Shown one piece after another: positions 40,511 through 51,031 of a DNA stretch of 64,000 bases. Each line of letters begins with the position of its first letter. Position 1 is the first letter of the stretch. The notes under the pieces are model-generated. The model had not been told where the DNA came from and did not search any database. It saw only the letters and a program-made list of their open reading frames with translations. Origin of the DNA: Prorocentrum cordatum (taxonomy: Eukaryota; Sar; Dinophyceae; Prorocentrales; Prorocentraceae); contig CAUYUJ010015287.1 in the NCBI GenBank assembly GCA_963575745.1, forward strand, positions 278,711 to 342,710, in the 5' to 3' direction. Position numbers and translations under genes: made by a program.

Positions 40511-41602
40511 GTGCGACGGTTTTTCAGGGACCAGCTGTCAGGCAGGCGGCGCGGAGATTTTTCGGGGCTGGCGGCCCCTGGGGAGCCCGTTGAAGGGCAG
40601 ACCCTAATGGCAGGCAGCGGGTCCTGGATCGATGCCGCAGACGTGCGGGTGGTCGACGCCTTCGATCGGATCCAGCCTCCACCTTGGGCTGCAGACGCGC
40701 AGGTGGTCGATGCCCCCAGGTGGAGCGGCCTAGCCCCCACGCCGCAGGCGAGGCGGTGGCGCGCAGGTGTTTCGGGGCTGGCGGCCCCTGGGGAGCCTGT
40801 GGAAGGGCAGACCCTAAAGGCAGGCAGCGGGCCTGTGATCGATGCCGCGGACGTGCGGGCGGTCGATGCTTTCGATCGGACCCAGCCTCCACCTTGGGCT
40901 GCAGACGCGCAGATGGTCGATGCCCCAGGTTGGAGCGGCCTTGCCCCCTCACCGCAGTGGAGGCGGCGGCGCGCAGGTGTTTCGGGGCTGGAGGTCCCTG
41001 GGGAGCCCGCTGGAAGGCAGACCCTAAAGGACGGCAGCGGGTCTTTGATCGATGCCGCAGACGTGCGGGTGGTCGATGCCTTCGATCAGACCCAACCTCC
41101 TTCCTGGGCTGCAGACGCGCAGGTGGTCGATACCCCGGGTTGGAGCGGCCCTCCACCCACACTTCAGAAATGGGATTTCCAGCTGGTCAGCTACAACAGC
41201 AATTCGTGGTCTACGGCTCAGAGTCACATGGAATGGGCTCGGAACGGGAAAGAGACTGTGTACGGCGCCTTACTTTTTCAAGTATATAGGATGGAACACG
41301 AACAGACCAAAGCGGCTCGCAGGTGGCGTCACAAAGCTGGATACATGTCATGGTTCGCGGAGGCGGCGCGAACGGGAGCAGGGCGCCGCGAGACGTCTGG
41401 AGGGACGGCTATCCGATGCAAGGCACATTTTGACAGCAACGGCCACGGGCAGAGCTGCTGGTCTGAGAGGCTCCGCACGGTCAAGATCATGGTGCACCAG
41501 TCTTCCCCGTTCCTTTTTGCCCCAGTGTATGGCCACACCACGCTTGGGGTCAGGAGCTGCACAGGCGCTCCCTCCCTGGTACCCAACGTTGGTTGTCTTT
41601 GA
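40511..41602 (+). pseudogene. LINE ORF2 N-terminus: three 70-residue repeats and truncated EEP endonuclease
   Basis: Three 210-bp direct repeats begin at 40561, 40771 and 40981 (the third slightly shorter). Each encodes about 70 residues starting GLAAPGEPVEGQTL, then IDAADVRVVDAFD, PPPWAADAQVVDA and WSGLAP. The start is uncertain; no ATG is found before the repeats. From about 41167 an endonuclease domain begins (FQLVSYNSNSWSTAQ, then GALLFQVYRMEHEQTKAARR, GGTAIRC). The expected catalytic Glu after the Gln of block 1 is Val. The frame ends at TGA 41600-41602, inside the domain, and neighbouring frames continue with weak protein texture to 41750. Confidence 0.65.
40561..41165 (+). repeat. 210-bp coding tandem repeat, three units
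   Basis: TTCGGGGCTGGCGGCCCCTG occurs at 40561 and 40771, and with changes at 40981. The period is exactly 210 bp, so the frame is kept. Unit-to-unit identity is about 90% by eye. Confidence 0.95.
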
Positions 41603-41773
41603 GGCGGTTGACCTTGCAGTATATGAAGGCGGCGCCGACGTCCGACGGCGGCGCCTGCTAGATTCGGCCAGGCCGCTGCAAGACCTGCTGGAGGAGGTTG
41701 AGGAACCTCTGCTAGCGCGACTGTCGGTGGCTGAACTTTTCAGGGCCTAGAGGGCCCCAGTCGTGGGGACTTC

Positions 41774-42888
41774 GTGAATGCCATCCAGCGCGTAGTTGAC
41801 AGTGGAGTGCAGCAGGAGACAGCGGAAGGCCGAAAGAAGTGGAGATCGCGGGCTCAGTCGTCGGTCGGTCGCGGAGGTCGGGCGGCTCACAGGTGCTCGA
41901 AAGGCCCCGCTCAGCCTCCTTTGCCAGTCCTTGATGACGAGGATTTCGCTGAGCAAGTGGGAGGTCCCAGGCCGCTTGTAGGGCAGGCGGCACTAGATCG
42001 CATTTTGCGAGATTGGACCCCGATCTGGACCAGCCCAGCGCGGGGCGCTGATGAACCTGATCGGCTTGCTAAGTTTGGTGCGGAGCTATGTGGATGCCCG
42101 TCCAATGTTGTCCTGATGTCCAAAGGCATGCTCCATGTCGCGCGCCTGCTCCTTCTGTTCATTAGTAGGGCGGAAGGCCAATATGTGCAGGAAGGCAGGT
42201 GGGACTATGTCGGAGCCCAGGGGCTCACAGAGATCTCCCTGGAGGGGAGATCCGACTTTGAGGAGGCCCTTGAGGCGGTGAGGAGGCAGGGGGGGGGAGG
42301 TGCCGAGGGTGCTACTGCTCCTGCTCCTCCTCCCGAATATCCTCAACAATCCTCGGGGCCTCCCTCTGAGCCCTTGGTGCCCGAGCTGCTGGCGATGGCA
42401 GGCCCCTGCTTTCATCGGAAGGCACGTGTTGCTGCCATTCGTGGTTGAAGATAACCAGCCCCCCATCTTTTTTTTGTTCGACCTGCGGGGGGTATGCCAC
42501 GGTGTCTGCGGGATCCAGAGGCCTGCGTAAGGGCTGCGGAGGGTCCCAGCAGGACTGGGTGGACCCAGATAGGAAAGACTCTCGAGCAGTCTGTAAGGGC
42601 AAGCACCCCAGCAGGCCTCTCAAACTGGGCTCCGGGCGATCTCCTGGGGCCCGGGTGCGAGAGTTGGTGGGGCGGCGGGGGGGGGGGGTCCCGGTGTCCA
42701 AGAAGGCCCAGATTGGAGCTGGAAGGGTGGCCAGAGCCACTTCGGACCATCCTGCACGTGCAGGTTCGTGCCTGGCTGATGTCCTACAAGCGTTCGGACC
42801 TAATGAGTTCGAAACCGCCGAGTTGGGACTGAGGCGACGTGAACGAGGCCCAGACAATGATCTGGAGTACGAAGAACTGGGCGGTTAG
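41774..42888 (+). pseudogene. LINE ORF2 linker joined to C-terminal region (RT and RNase H deleted)
   Basis: Frame 2 (to TGA 42446-42448) reads GRGGRAAHRCSKGP and LDRILRDWTPIW, which match the pre-RT linker of the other copies (KGARALHRVTTV...YRKLW; GGGGARHITKV). It then reads CPSNVVLMSKGMLHVARLLL, which resembles the segment after RNase H in the intact copy (HPSADPSFLQELEVAVERAA). From about 42450 frame 1 gives FFCSTCGGYATVS and a basic tail to TAG 42886-42888, matching the FWVCLRCGGG tail of that copy. The junction is near 42050-42080. There is one frameshift near 42420-42450. Confidence 0.55.
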
Positions 42889-43035
42889 ATACCCAGGGGG
42901 GGCCCTGTCGCTGGCCCCTGGCAGGTCTTTGGCTTTCCTGCCAGGGTGACAAAAAGTCCCCCTCTGATGGGCCCCCCTGGGTTTTTTTGGACCGTCGGAT
43001 TTTCCCCCACCCCTTTTCCCCTCAGTGGCGTGCGA

Positions 43036-43350
43036 TCCTCCTCCTCCTCCTCCTCCTCCTCCTCCTCCTCCTCCTCCTCCTCCCCCTCTCCCCCTCCCCT
43101 CCCCCCGCCCCCCTCCCCCCTCCCCCGCCGCCTCCTCCTCCGCCTCCTCCACCTCCGCCTCCTCCTCCTCCTCCTCCTCCGCTTCCGCCTCCTCCACCTC
43201 CGCCTCCGCCTCCGCCTCCGCCTCCCTCCTCCTCCTCCTCCGCCTCCTCCTCCTCCGCCTCCGCCTCCTCCGCCTCCTCCGCCTCCGCCTCCTCCTCCTC
43301 CGTCTCCTCCCCCTCCTCCTCCTCCCCCTCCTCCTCTTCGAAGGTGCATT
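43036..43350. repeat. (CTC)n / (CGCCTC)n array
   Basis: CTC with frequent CGCCTC units, between the two LINE copies. Confidence 0.96.
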
Positions 43351-43496
43351 GGGGCCCTCGTTCGATTCCTCCGAGAGGGGGTCGGAGCAGAGGGGGATCG
43401 GAGGGCCGAGAACCCCCCCGCGTTGAGAAACAATCGCGGCGGCAGGTTCTCTCAGATGGCCTTCGTCGTCCTTCAAGAACCTCTCACACCCGACTT

Positions 43497-43575
43497 CTCC
43501 TCCTCCTCCTCATCATCATCATCATCATCATCCTCCTCCTCCTCCCCTTCCTCCTCCCCCTCTTCCTCGGCCGTT
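43497..43575. repeat. (CTC)n/(ATC)n tract
   Basis: CTC units switch to ATC and back, shortly before the next LINE copy. Confidence 0.93.
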
Positions 43576-43638
43576 CTGGCCCGGGTGTTTTGGGCTTGGT
43601 GCAGTTGTCTTCAGAACGGCGCCGCTGCGCCGGGCTAA

Positions 43639-44797
43639 CTTGGTTCGTTCCAACCAGTCTGCCCCAGAAGGAGCAAAGTGAACCACGAAGCAGATCCAGG
43701 CGCCGCGACGGTGGCGCCGCCCCAGCCAGCGGCGCTCCGCGGCCCGAGGCGGCCGCTTTGGACATGCGGCAGGTGCTCAGCAGCGGCGAACTGGGCATCG
43801 AGAGTTATATGCGGATGTGGGAATGAAGCGCCACTTCGGATCAGGAAGGCTGCGTGGGATGTGCACAACAAGCTCATCCATGGCACGGGCGGCCAGCCCC
43901 CTCCGACGTCGGCGAAACAGAGCAAACAGAACCATAACGACACGACCAAGAAGATGGCGGCAAAGGTGGCGGCGGCACGCCCCCGAAGTCAGCGGCAGAG
44001 GCACCACGTCCATGGAGCAAGGCGGTGCCGCCCACAAACGATACTTGGAGCCGATCAAGCAAGAGGATGATGACAAAGTCAAGCGTGAGAAGCTGGCCGC
44101 ACAGCTCTTGCAGTACGAAACGGCTCTCAAGACTCCCCCTGGTCAGGATGATGATTCCATCCGCGCGGCCACGATCGAGAAGGTCAAGGGCATCAAGGAG
44201 CAGCAGCGGGCGCTGCGCACACCTGAGATCGCGCACAGGAGGACGGCTCAGGACTTGCACAAGGCACGCGCTGCTCGAGACAAGATGGAGGCAGAGATTG
44301 CTGAGAAGCCGGAGCAGCTGGCGAAGCTGCAGGAGTCTCTGGCGACGCGCAAGGCGCAGCTGGAGGCAAAGAAGATCGAGATCGACACTCTCGATGCAGG
44401 GTACAAGCGGACGGCAGCCCTCATCGCAGACGGCAGTGCGGCAGCTGCGGACGGTGGTGGCGCCAATGACAAGGAAATCAAGCTGGAGGTGCAGCCTGAG
44501 GAGACCGAGGATCCCGAGTTACAGGCCTTCTTACAGTCAGAAAAGTGGAAGAAGTTGCAGGCGATCATCACGGGTAAGGTCAAGGCTGCAGGTGCTGCTT
44601 TTAGCGGCAGTGATGATATTCCACTGCCTCAGTCCCCTGAGACAGGCAAAGGAGAGGGAGAGCACAACGAGCCCGTCAAGCGTGCCTTTGACGAGCTCTC
44701 AGAGGAGGAGACCAAGCTTCTCTTCGAATCCAAGGGTGACTACGCGACGTTCCAGGGCAAGCTCAGGGAGATGGCCAAGAAGCAGCGTTATTCCTAA
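43639..44797 (+). pseudogene. LINE ORF1: RanBP2-like zinc finger and coiled coil
   Basis: Frame 1 is open from 43639 (after TAA 43636-43638) and encodes LWTCGRCSAAANWASRVICG followed by CG. This is a W-x-C-x2-C...N...C-x-C pattern close to RanBP2-type fingers. Between about 43950 and 44060 the frame moves to 2, possibly through 3. From there frame 2 gives a long charged helix (KVKREKLAAQLLQYETAL, DKMEAEIAEKPEQLAKLQES, AQLEAKKIEIDTLDAGY) ending at TAA 44795-44797. The role is by analogy an RNA-binding, multimerising ORF1 protein. No clear ATG precedes the finger. Confidence 0.7.
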
Positions 44798-44807
44798 TGT
44801 TGATGAG

Positions 44808-47800
44808 ATGCACTCCGGTTTTGCGAATATACGGGCGTCTGGACTCCCACTTTGCTTGGGTAAGTCGATAATAATTCAGCAGCCTGAGTGCCAAGGAATA
44901 TACACGTTCGAGTCTTTCAATGCCAATGGTGGCCGTCAAACTTTGAAAGACAAAATCACCCGATCCAAGGCGCACGTGATGTTGGTGCAAGATTGGTTAC
45001 CACAACGATTCTATTGAGGCATTATACACACGGACTGCTGCTAGGGATGGAAGGCGATGGTACTCCCAGGCATCCCCACGAAAGGAATCACATCGGCAGG
45101 GGTGGCGATCCTGGCCCGCAGTGATTTCGGGCTCAGAGCGCATCCCGAATTTCCTCACGAGGTGGTACCTCATCGGCTCCAACATGCAGTTCCAGATGTC
45201 CCAGGATGGCCAGCGATATCGGTCATGAATGCGCACCTCAAGGACACCATCGGCGCCACGGGGGTCAATGCAGCGCTGCTGGCGCAGATGGGTTCTATTT
45301 TCAGTAGGATTACTGGGTCATGTCTTGCAGGAGCCGATTGGAATATGCAAGTTGATGAGTTGGAGACTTCAGAGTTTCCCCGCATGGCAAGTGTCACGAT
45401 GGCGGCACCGAAGCAGATCACATGCCGAGGGGGAATGGGATCGACAGTCAGTGATTACTCCGCGGTGAATGATGTGCTCCTGAGAGGGTATCGCGGAGTT
45501 GAAGCGGATATGGCGTGGAGCAAGAGACCTCACAGGCCAGTGAGGATGAATATTGTTGATAACGGAATGAAGGTACAGCACTTTGTGTGCACGGTGACGC
45601 CGACGCTGCCACAGGATCAGATTATTGGACCGCGCAAGCAACCGGCGGACTGGTCTACAATCAAGGCGTTGGCTCAAGCATGCACGGAGATTGCTAACGA
45701 TGACAACTGCGACGTGGAGGTGGTGTGGTTTTTCATGTCCAGAGTGTGGGCCAAGTTCGCTGTGCAGGCTGCGATGGACATCGCCGATGCGACGGGTACA
45801 GACCTTCGGGAGCCAGACGCGTTTGGTTGTAATCTTCGGCCTCGATGGGTGGATGTAACGTATCAAGAGCAAACAGAGACCAAGGTTAAAGCTGAGGCCG
45901 AAGGTTGGCAGTGGCTTTCGCACCCAATTGGCACCATCCTGCAGTTGTATCAGGGCACGAAGCAGATGGAAGAGTGCTCGGCGGAGATAAGCAGTTCCTT
46001 ATCAATGGAGTACTGCGGTCAAGGTTTAAGTGGGCGCCTTGACAGCACGGTGGCTCAGGCCAGAAGCGAGGTCGGAGCCATTCCCATGGATTGCGGTCGC
46101 CTGGAACAGTTTCTTAACGACATATGTGACGATGTGGAGCATGCCCAGAAAGCACTTGGACGAGAAGCTGACCGCCAAGGGGCTGAATGGTGCATCGCAG
46201 CATCGGCCAAGGGGGCGAGGGCTCTCCACAGGGTGACCACGGTAAAGGCGATACCTACTCCAGTGGTGGTGAAGCATGGACTTGTTGTTGCTGGCGACCC
46301 TGTCACAGTCGCGAGGAAGGAAGTTGAAGACTATAGGAAGCTTTGGGCTGCATCGGACAAAGCACCCAAAGCATGGGTCCCTGACAGAAGTTCGTGCCCA
46401 CGACTATCGGCTGCAGAGATTCGGAGAGTGGTCAACACCTTCCCGGAGGGCACGGTATCGTCGTTTGATCACTTTCACCCGCGCCATGCGCTGCTGCTCG
46501 GGGGTGAGGCATTGGATGTTTTATCTACGATATGGCAGTCAGTGGAGGCGATAGGGATGTTGCCCAAGCAGCTTTGCTGGATACAGATGCCTATGCTGCC
46601 CAAAGCATCGGGGGGCAACAGATTGATCATCCTATACGCGGGCATGTATCGGATATGGCAACGAGCACGTCGATGGATGATAAGTGGCATTGCTGAGTCG
46701 CTCGAGCGCAAGTTTTGGGGAGCTGGAAAAGGAGGGTCAGCTATCGATTGGGCGTGGCTGCAGGCGGCAAGAAGTGGAGCTGATCGTTCTGATGGTATGC
46801 ACTCGTGGATGTGGGTGGTAGACTGGTCCAAGTACTACGAGTCAGTTCCTCTGCGTGAGCTAAAGTACAAGTGTTTGCGAGTTGGCATCCCGACGCGCTG
46901 GCTAAAGTTAGTCATCAACACATGGTGCGGACCACGCATCATCAGGAGTGGACGACGCCATGCAGTTGAAGCGCTGCGCGCAACGAATGGCCTTCCAGCT
47001 GGAGACGGAAATGCGGACGTTGTTATCAAGATACACGCGGCCTTTGAATTGGACTCTTGCGTATCACGTTGCCCGACAGTTGACTTCCTGAACTACATTG
47101 ATGACAGTGCAATCGGAAGCAGCTCGAGAGATATCACCATCGCAAAGGGCACGACTGCTGAGTCCATGCGGGAGTTCAGGCAGACGTCGAATGAGTTGAA
47201 TGCGTTGCTCAACTTCGACAAGGCGTCGCTGATTGGATCGTCTGGGGGGCTGGGCCATGCAATATGTGAGGAACCTGGAGTACCTCGCAGCACATACAAG
47301 ACTAGCGTCACATATCTGGGAGTGGACGAGAGTTCGGGAGCCCAGAGATCTGCTAGGGGGGCCCGCCCTAAGCAGCAGCGTAGGTTTATAAGCGCTAAGC
47401 GCAGAACAGGTAAAGTTAGAGGCTTCAAGAAGGGCTTTAGAGGCTGTAGCACATAGGCCCCCTTCGTTAAGATTTGTCGGTCGGGAGTCTCACCTGCTAG
47501 CAGCTTCGGTGTTGAGATAAATGGTCTAAACCCGGGGGAATGGATTGCCCATCAACGGCTCCACAGCAGCGCTACTTCCCCATCGCACGGAGGAGTATCG
47601 CTGTCTGCGAAAATGGTTTTAACAGGTGGCTCCAGTTTTCGTTTAGCAGTTGCGCCAGCATTGCAGCGGTGCAAAATGATTTGGTTTGCCACAACCCAAC
47701 CCGGTAGAGCGCTAGCCGGCCGTGCTGAGCTCCTCAGGCTCTGGAAGTCGGCCAGACCTTTCGAGCGGGGACTTTGGAGCTCCTCCTGAGGCCCGTTGAG

Positions 47801-48197
47801 CCGCGCGGTGCTGGCGTTGTCCAGGGCAGGTTGGGGGGCTGTACGTCCTCTGGAATGGACAGATCACAACGGGATTTCCACCCAGATAGATGAAACACCG
47901 CCAGCGTTGCTTGCAGATCGGCTAGAGATTGGAATTCGGAGAGTCCACGAGCCAACACTGGCAGCCAAGCTAGGTCACCCTCCTGGGCACAGGGCAACTC
48001 TGGACCTTATACGGTCCAGACTGGGGCCCAAGGCTCGAGGGTTGAGCACGATGGCCGAGCGTTTGATCAGGAGCTGTGGGTGCAATGGAGTGTGGGCTGC
48101 TGATAGAGGTCGCTTGGCGGGGTACGAGACGGACGCGCGGCGCGCGTGCGGGCAAGTAGACACCCCACCACAGGCTCTACGCCTGTTCCAGGCCTGA
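44808..48197 (+). pseudogene. LINE ORF2: EEP endonuclease and reverse transcriptase
   Basis: The ATG at 44808 (frame 3) starts 10 nt after ORF1. Endonuclease: FNANGGRQTLKDKI...HVMLVQDWLP, a short passage in frame 1 between about 44995 and 45085 (two compensating shifts), then frame 3 again with GVAILARSDFG, NAHLKD, AGADWNMQVDE (GDFN-type, about 45329) and STVSDYSAVND (about 45444). RT: LPKASGGNRLIIL (about 46590), WVVDWSKYYESV (block A, Asp at 46821), NGLPAGDGNAD (block B, about 46987), NYIDDSAIG (block C, intact YIDD, 47094-47105), LLNFDKASL, and VTYLGVDE. Frame 3 then runs to 48197 interrupted only by TAG 47454-47456 and TGA 47787-47789. The protein across both stops matches the expected thumb region (SGVSPASSFGVEINGLNPGEW). 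Confidence 0.85.
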
Positions 48198-49620
48198 TGT
48201 AGAGCAGGCCCGAGCAGAGCCCGAAGTTCCTAGTCTGTTTTTGGAGGCGGCTCGCGCTGGGCCACATTTGGAAATCTTCAGTCGTGGAATTTACGTGCAC
48301 CCAGAAAGCGAGCTGCCGAAACCGTCCACGCCAGCTGAGGTGGACATTTTTGATGTTTCGGGTGCACCTCTGGACAGGGGCCCTGAGCAGCTAGCAGACT
48401 TGTCGGACGAGCCTGTTTTAAGAATGGTGTCTGATGGGTCCTGCTCGAAGCCCCCCTGCGCGCGCTCCAGCGAGCGGCGTGGGCGATGGAGGTGCTCCCA
48501 CCGAGCGGGGCTGATCCTGTTCCAGCATGCGTGATGCGTGGAATCGTCCACGGACGTTTTCCTCAGACACTTGCAATGTCTGAGCATGTAGGTGTGGCGC
48601 TCTGCGGCCAGGTGGCACAGACCAGCTCAGCTGGGCGTCGACTGCATGTCTGCGATAAAGCTCGCGCAAACAGGGTTGGCACAGCAGCTGACAGCGCGCA
48701 GCAAGCTTGCAGGGAGAAGGAAATTTGCTCACACGCTTGAGGGCGCAGCGTTCATACAGGAGGTGCGGCATGTCAAGGCGCATCGATCTCAGGATTTGAT
48801 TGACTCGTTGGAACAGAATGAGCGAGAATACGCAGAGGCCAATCGCACTGTTGACCACCGTGCGAAAGAGGCCGTCCGAGCTCACCCGTCTGCCGACCCA
48901 TCCTTCTTGCAGGAGTTAGAGGTGGCCGTGGAACGTGCTGCCCGCTTCTGTAAGCTAGCTGCTGCCGTTCTTCCGTTATTTGAGGTCACGCCTCGGTGGA
49001 ATAGGAACACCGACGTCTACCGCCGCAGGCGACGGACACATCGAGTGCAACAAGAATGGCATGTTTGGGCCGACGGACCTGCAGGCCTCCGATGTTCGAA
49101 GTGTTTCAGTCTTGGGGGTGAGGACCGAACGGATCTTCCCCTCAATGGCTGTAAAGGGGTCCCCCCCAACATCAGACCGCTCCTCAAGGATCCCAAGGGG
49201 CATCTCGTCATCGCGGCTGGGCTGTCGGCTCGAGCTTCGAGTGGCGTTGGTCAGAAGGTCCTTGAGAAGCAATTTTGGGTTTGTTTAAGATGTGGGGGGG
49301 GGGGCCAGGGTAGAGCCCTAAAGCTTGCTCAGTCGTGTATTTTGCCTGGTCAACACCCCGCCAAGAAAGGCCAGGAGGTTATAAACCGCAATTCCCAGGG
49401 GAGGCCACCGAACCGTAAAATTAGAGCCCTCCTCGGTCGTAGCGTCTTCCTCCCTCGGTACCCCACGGTTGAGACGTTGGCCCCCTCGGAGTCTAATGCG
49501 GTCCCTGGCTCGACGGAGGTGTCCAGTTCGTTCTCAGCCTCAGGGGTTCCCTCATATGAGCAGCGCGTGGCTGCCCTGATTGAGAGAATTCGTTTGAAGG
49601 AAGCCTCTGAAGGCCAGTAA
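48187..49620 (+). pseudogene. LINE ORF2 C-terminus: RNase H and Cys-rich tail
   Basis: Frame 1 from about 48190 reads to LRMVSDGSCSKPP (first RNase H Asp, about 48430). Frame 3 (about 48486-48620) supplies the strand and the helix with Glu (LAMSEHVGVALCGQ). Frame 1 resumes with QLGVDCMSAIKLAQ (second Asp), VRHVKAHRSQDL and ANRTVDHRAKEA (last Asp). After a helical segment come LRCSKCFSLGG (about 49090) and FWVCLRCGGG (about 49275), then a basic tail, VPSYEQRVAALIERIRLKEA and TAA 49618-49620. The acidic residues of RNase H are all present across the shifts. Confidence 0.75.
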
Positions 49621-49667
49621 TTCCTGTCGTTTCGTTTTTGGTGCTGTGCATTTTCCCTTCGGATCCT

Positions 49668-49707
49668 TCCATTCCATTCCATTCCATTCCATTCCTCCTC
49701 CTCCTCC

Positions 49708-49739
<32 letters not shown>

Positions 49740-49790
49740 CTCCTCCTCCTCCTCCTCCTCCCCCTCCTCCTCCTTCCCCTTCTCCTTCCC
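49668..49790. repeat. (ATTCC)n then (CTC)n
   Basis: Six pentamer units followed by CTC units. It may be the 3' simple-sequence tail of the LINE. Confidence 0.9.
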
Positions 49791-49849
49791 CTCTCGCCTT
49801 CCCCCTCCGCCCCCCGCCCCGTCTCCGAGGGCCCTCGCTAGGCTTCGGG

Positions 49850-49950
49850 CCCGTCAGAAAACGAATCGGGACGAAAAACCGGCCCCAGTGAAGGGTTCCA
49901 GACTTCTGAGGGTCGACGTTAATCAACAAAACCACGACGTCGGGGGTCGG
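49850..49950 (+). repeat. Dispersed repeat family D, plus copy
   Basis: GGGACGAAAAACCGGCCCCA, AAGGGTTCCAGAC, CCACGACGTCGGGGGTCGG. Confidence 0.6.
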
Positions 49951-50685
49951 AAGATGGTGCCACAACGCCGATGCATCGGCGATGCGGCTCGATGCGGAGC
50001 CCGATATGTCGAAAGCCGACGTCGCCGATGCATCACTGAAGTGGCGCGATCCTCCAACCCCACCTGCCCCGACCCCATCAGGGAGGACTCTGGCAGTCGG
50101 GCTCGCACGGCGAAGACGAAAGTGACGACGAAGACGACGGCTCGACCGACGACGGCGAAGACGAGAGTGACGACGAAGACGACGACGACGTCGTCGCGTC
50201 GACGCGTGGGCGACCCCGCCGCGGGCGTTCGAGGTGCAGTGTCGACGGTGGCCCAGGAGCGGCCAGCCTGCAGCGATCTGGCCATCGGGAGGCGGCCGCT
50301 CGTTCCGGGCCGGGCGATCCGCACGGTGTCAGGATCGGTCGGCTATACGCGAGGGTGGCCCTGGACAAGATGGGGCCTGCCGCAGTTGCCCTGCTTTCGG
50401 GCGACGGCTTTTGCAGCTAGTGCCCCACTGAACCCACTCCTGCTGGTGCCCGATCTTGGAGGTTGCCGTCGGCTCCTGAAGGTGTTCCTGGAATCAGGCC
50501 GGACGAAAGGGGGGATTGGGGAAGGGGGGGTTACGAAATTTGCTGCATGCAGCTGGTTTCGGCCCCACCGAGAGGCCCATTCCTCCACGCATGGGCGCCT
50601 CTGGCGCCTGGAGGCGCCAGGAAAATCAGCTACGTGAGCTGATTCTCACACACCCCTTTGCCATCCCCCCCTTTCGCCCGGCCCG
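49951..50685. other. No gene recognised; GACGACGAAGACG patch and small hairpins
   Basis: GACGA-rich sequence at 50100-50210. A plus frame (49888-50637) is open but without a domain. GGCGCCTCTGGCGCCTGGAG (about 50592) and AATCAGCT...AGCTGATT (about 50624-50644) are small palindromes at its end. Confidence 0.5.
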
Positions 50686-50689
50686 ATAA

Positions 50690-50814
50690 GAGTGACCTTT
50701 GGTGCGCGGCTTTTTGGGAGCCTCGGGGGGACCAAACTTGGGCGCGCAACCAGCTGCTACTGCTTCGTTTTCAGCCATCTGGGGACCCATCCGTGCCCGC
50801 ACCAAAGGTCACTC
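50690..50814. mobile_element. Small inverted-repeat element, 17-bp perfect ends
   Basis: GAGTGACCTTTGGTGCG at 50690-50706 is exactly mirrored at 50798-50814. It is 125 bp and noncoding. The two halves also share GGGGACC and GGGCGCG/GTGCCCG-like blocks. Confidence 0.7.
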
Positions 50815-50876
50815 CTGCGAACTCTTACGTCTAGTCGAATCGGGGCTCAAGAGACGAGGGTCGGTGCAAGCGGTAA

Positions 50877-51031
50877 GTCGGGCGTGTCCCTCTACAGAAG
50901 GAATATTCACGAATAGTCAAACAAATACTATGGGTACGATGTGTCTAGTCTTTGTGATAATTCCGGTGTATTTTTGGACCAGTTGTACTTCTTGTTTGCA
51001 AAATCCGCCTGTGGGAGGACATGCATGGCCT
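50877..51031. mobile_element. MITE-like element, TTAA family, copy h
   Basis: GTCGGGCGTGTCCCTCTACA left; CCGCCTGTGGGAGGACATGC right, with the last bases degraded. CAAACAAATACTATGGGTAC inside shows the uninterrupted form of the site at which copy i was split. Confidence 0.7.

Larger units (their letters stand above)
39155..42895 (+). mobile_element. Spliced-leader-capped, internally deleted LINE-like element
   Basis: The 5' end is the spliced leader. ORF1 (39356-40504) follows, then a frame with three 70-residue repeats and the front half of an EEP endonuclease (40511-41602). The pre-RT linker (about 41774-42050) is joined directly to the region that follows RNase H in the 44.8-49.6 kb copy, and then to the Cys-rich tail (to TAG 42886-42888). 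By comparison with that copy, RT and RNase H, about 2.8 kb, are missing. It is bounded on the left by CTC repeats and on the right, after about 130 bp, by CTC repeats at 43036. Confidence 0.75.
43639..49690 (+). mobile_element. Nearly complete LINE-like retrotransposon
   Basis: ORF1 (43639-44797) and ORF2 (44808-49620) are 10 nt apart. ORF2 encodes EEP endonuclease, linker, RT, RNase H and a Cys-rich tail in that order. A short (ATTCC)n tract (49668-49697), then (CTC)n, follows the 3' end, which may be the element's simple-repeat tail. The total is about 6 kb. Only two in-frame stops and about five or six frameshifts separate it from an open pair of frames, so it is the youngest or best-preserved LINE copy in the window. 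I see no spliced leader at its 5' end. Confidence 0.85.

Noticed and set aside
49888-50637. 249-residue plus frame as a gene
   Set aside because: It starts inside repeat family D, crosses a GACGA simple patch and has no domain; probably chance in GC-rich DNA.
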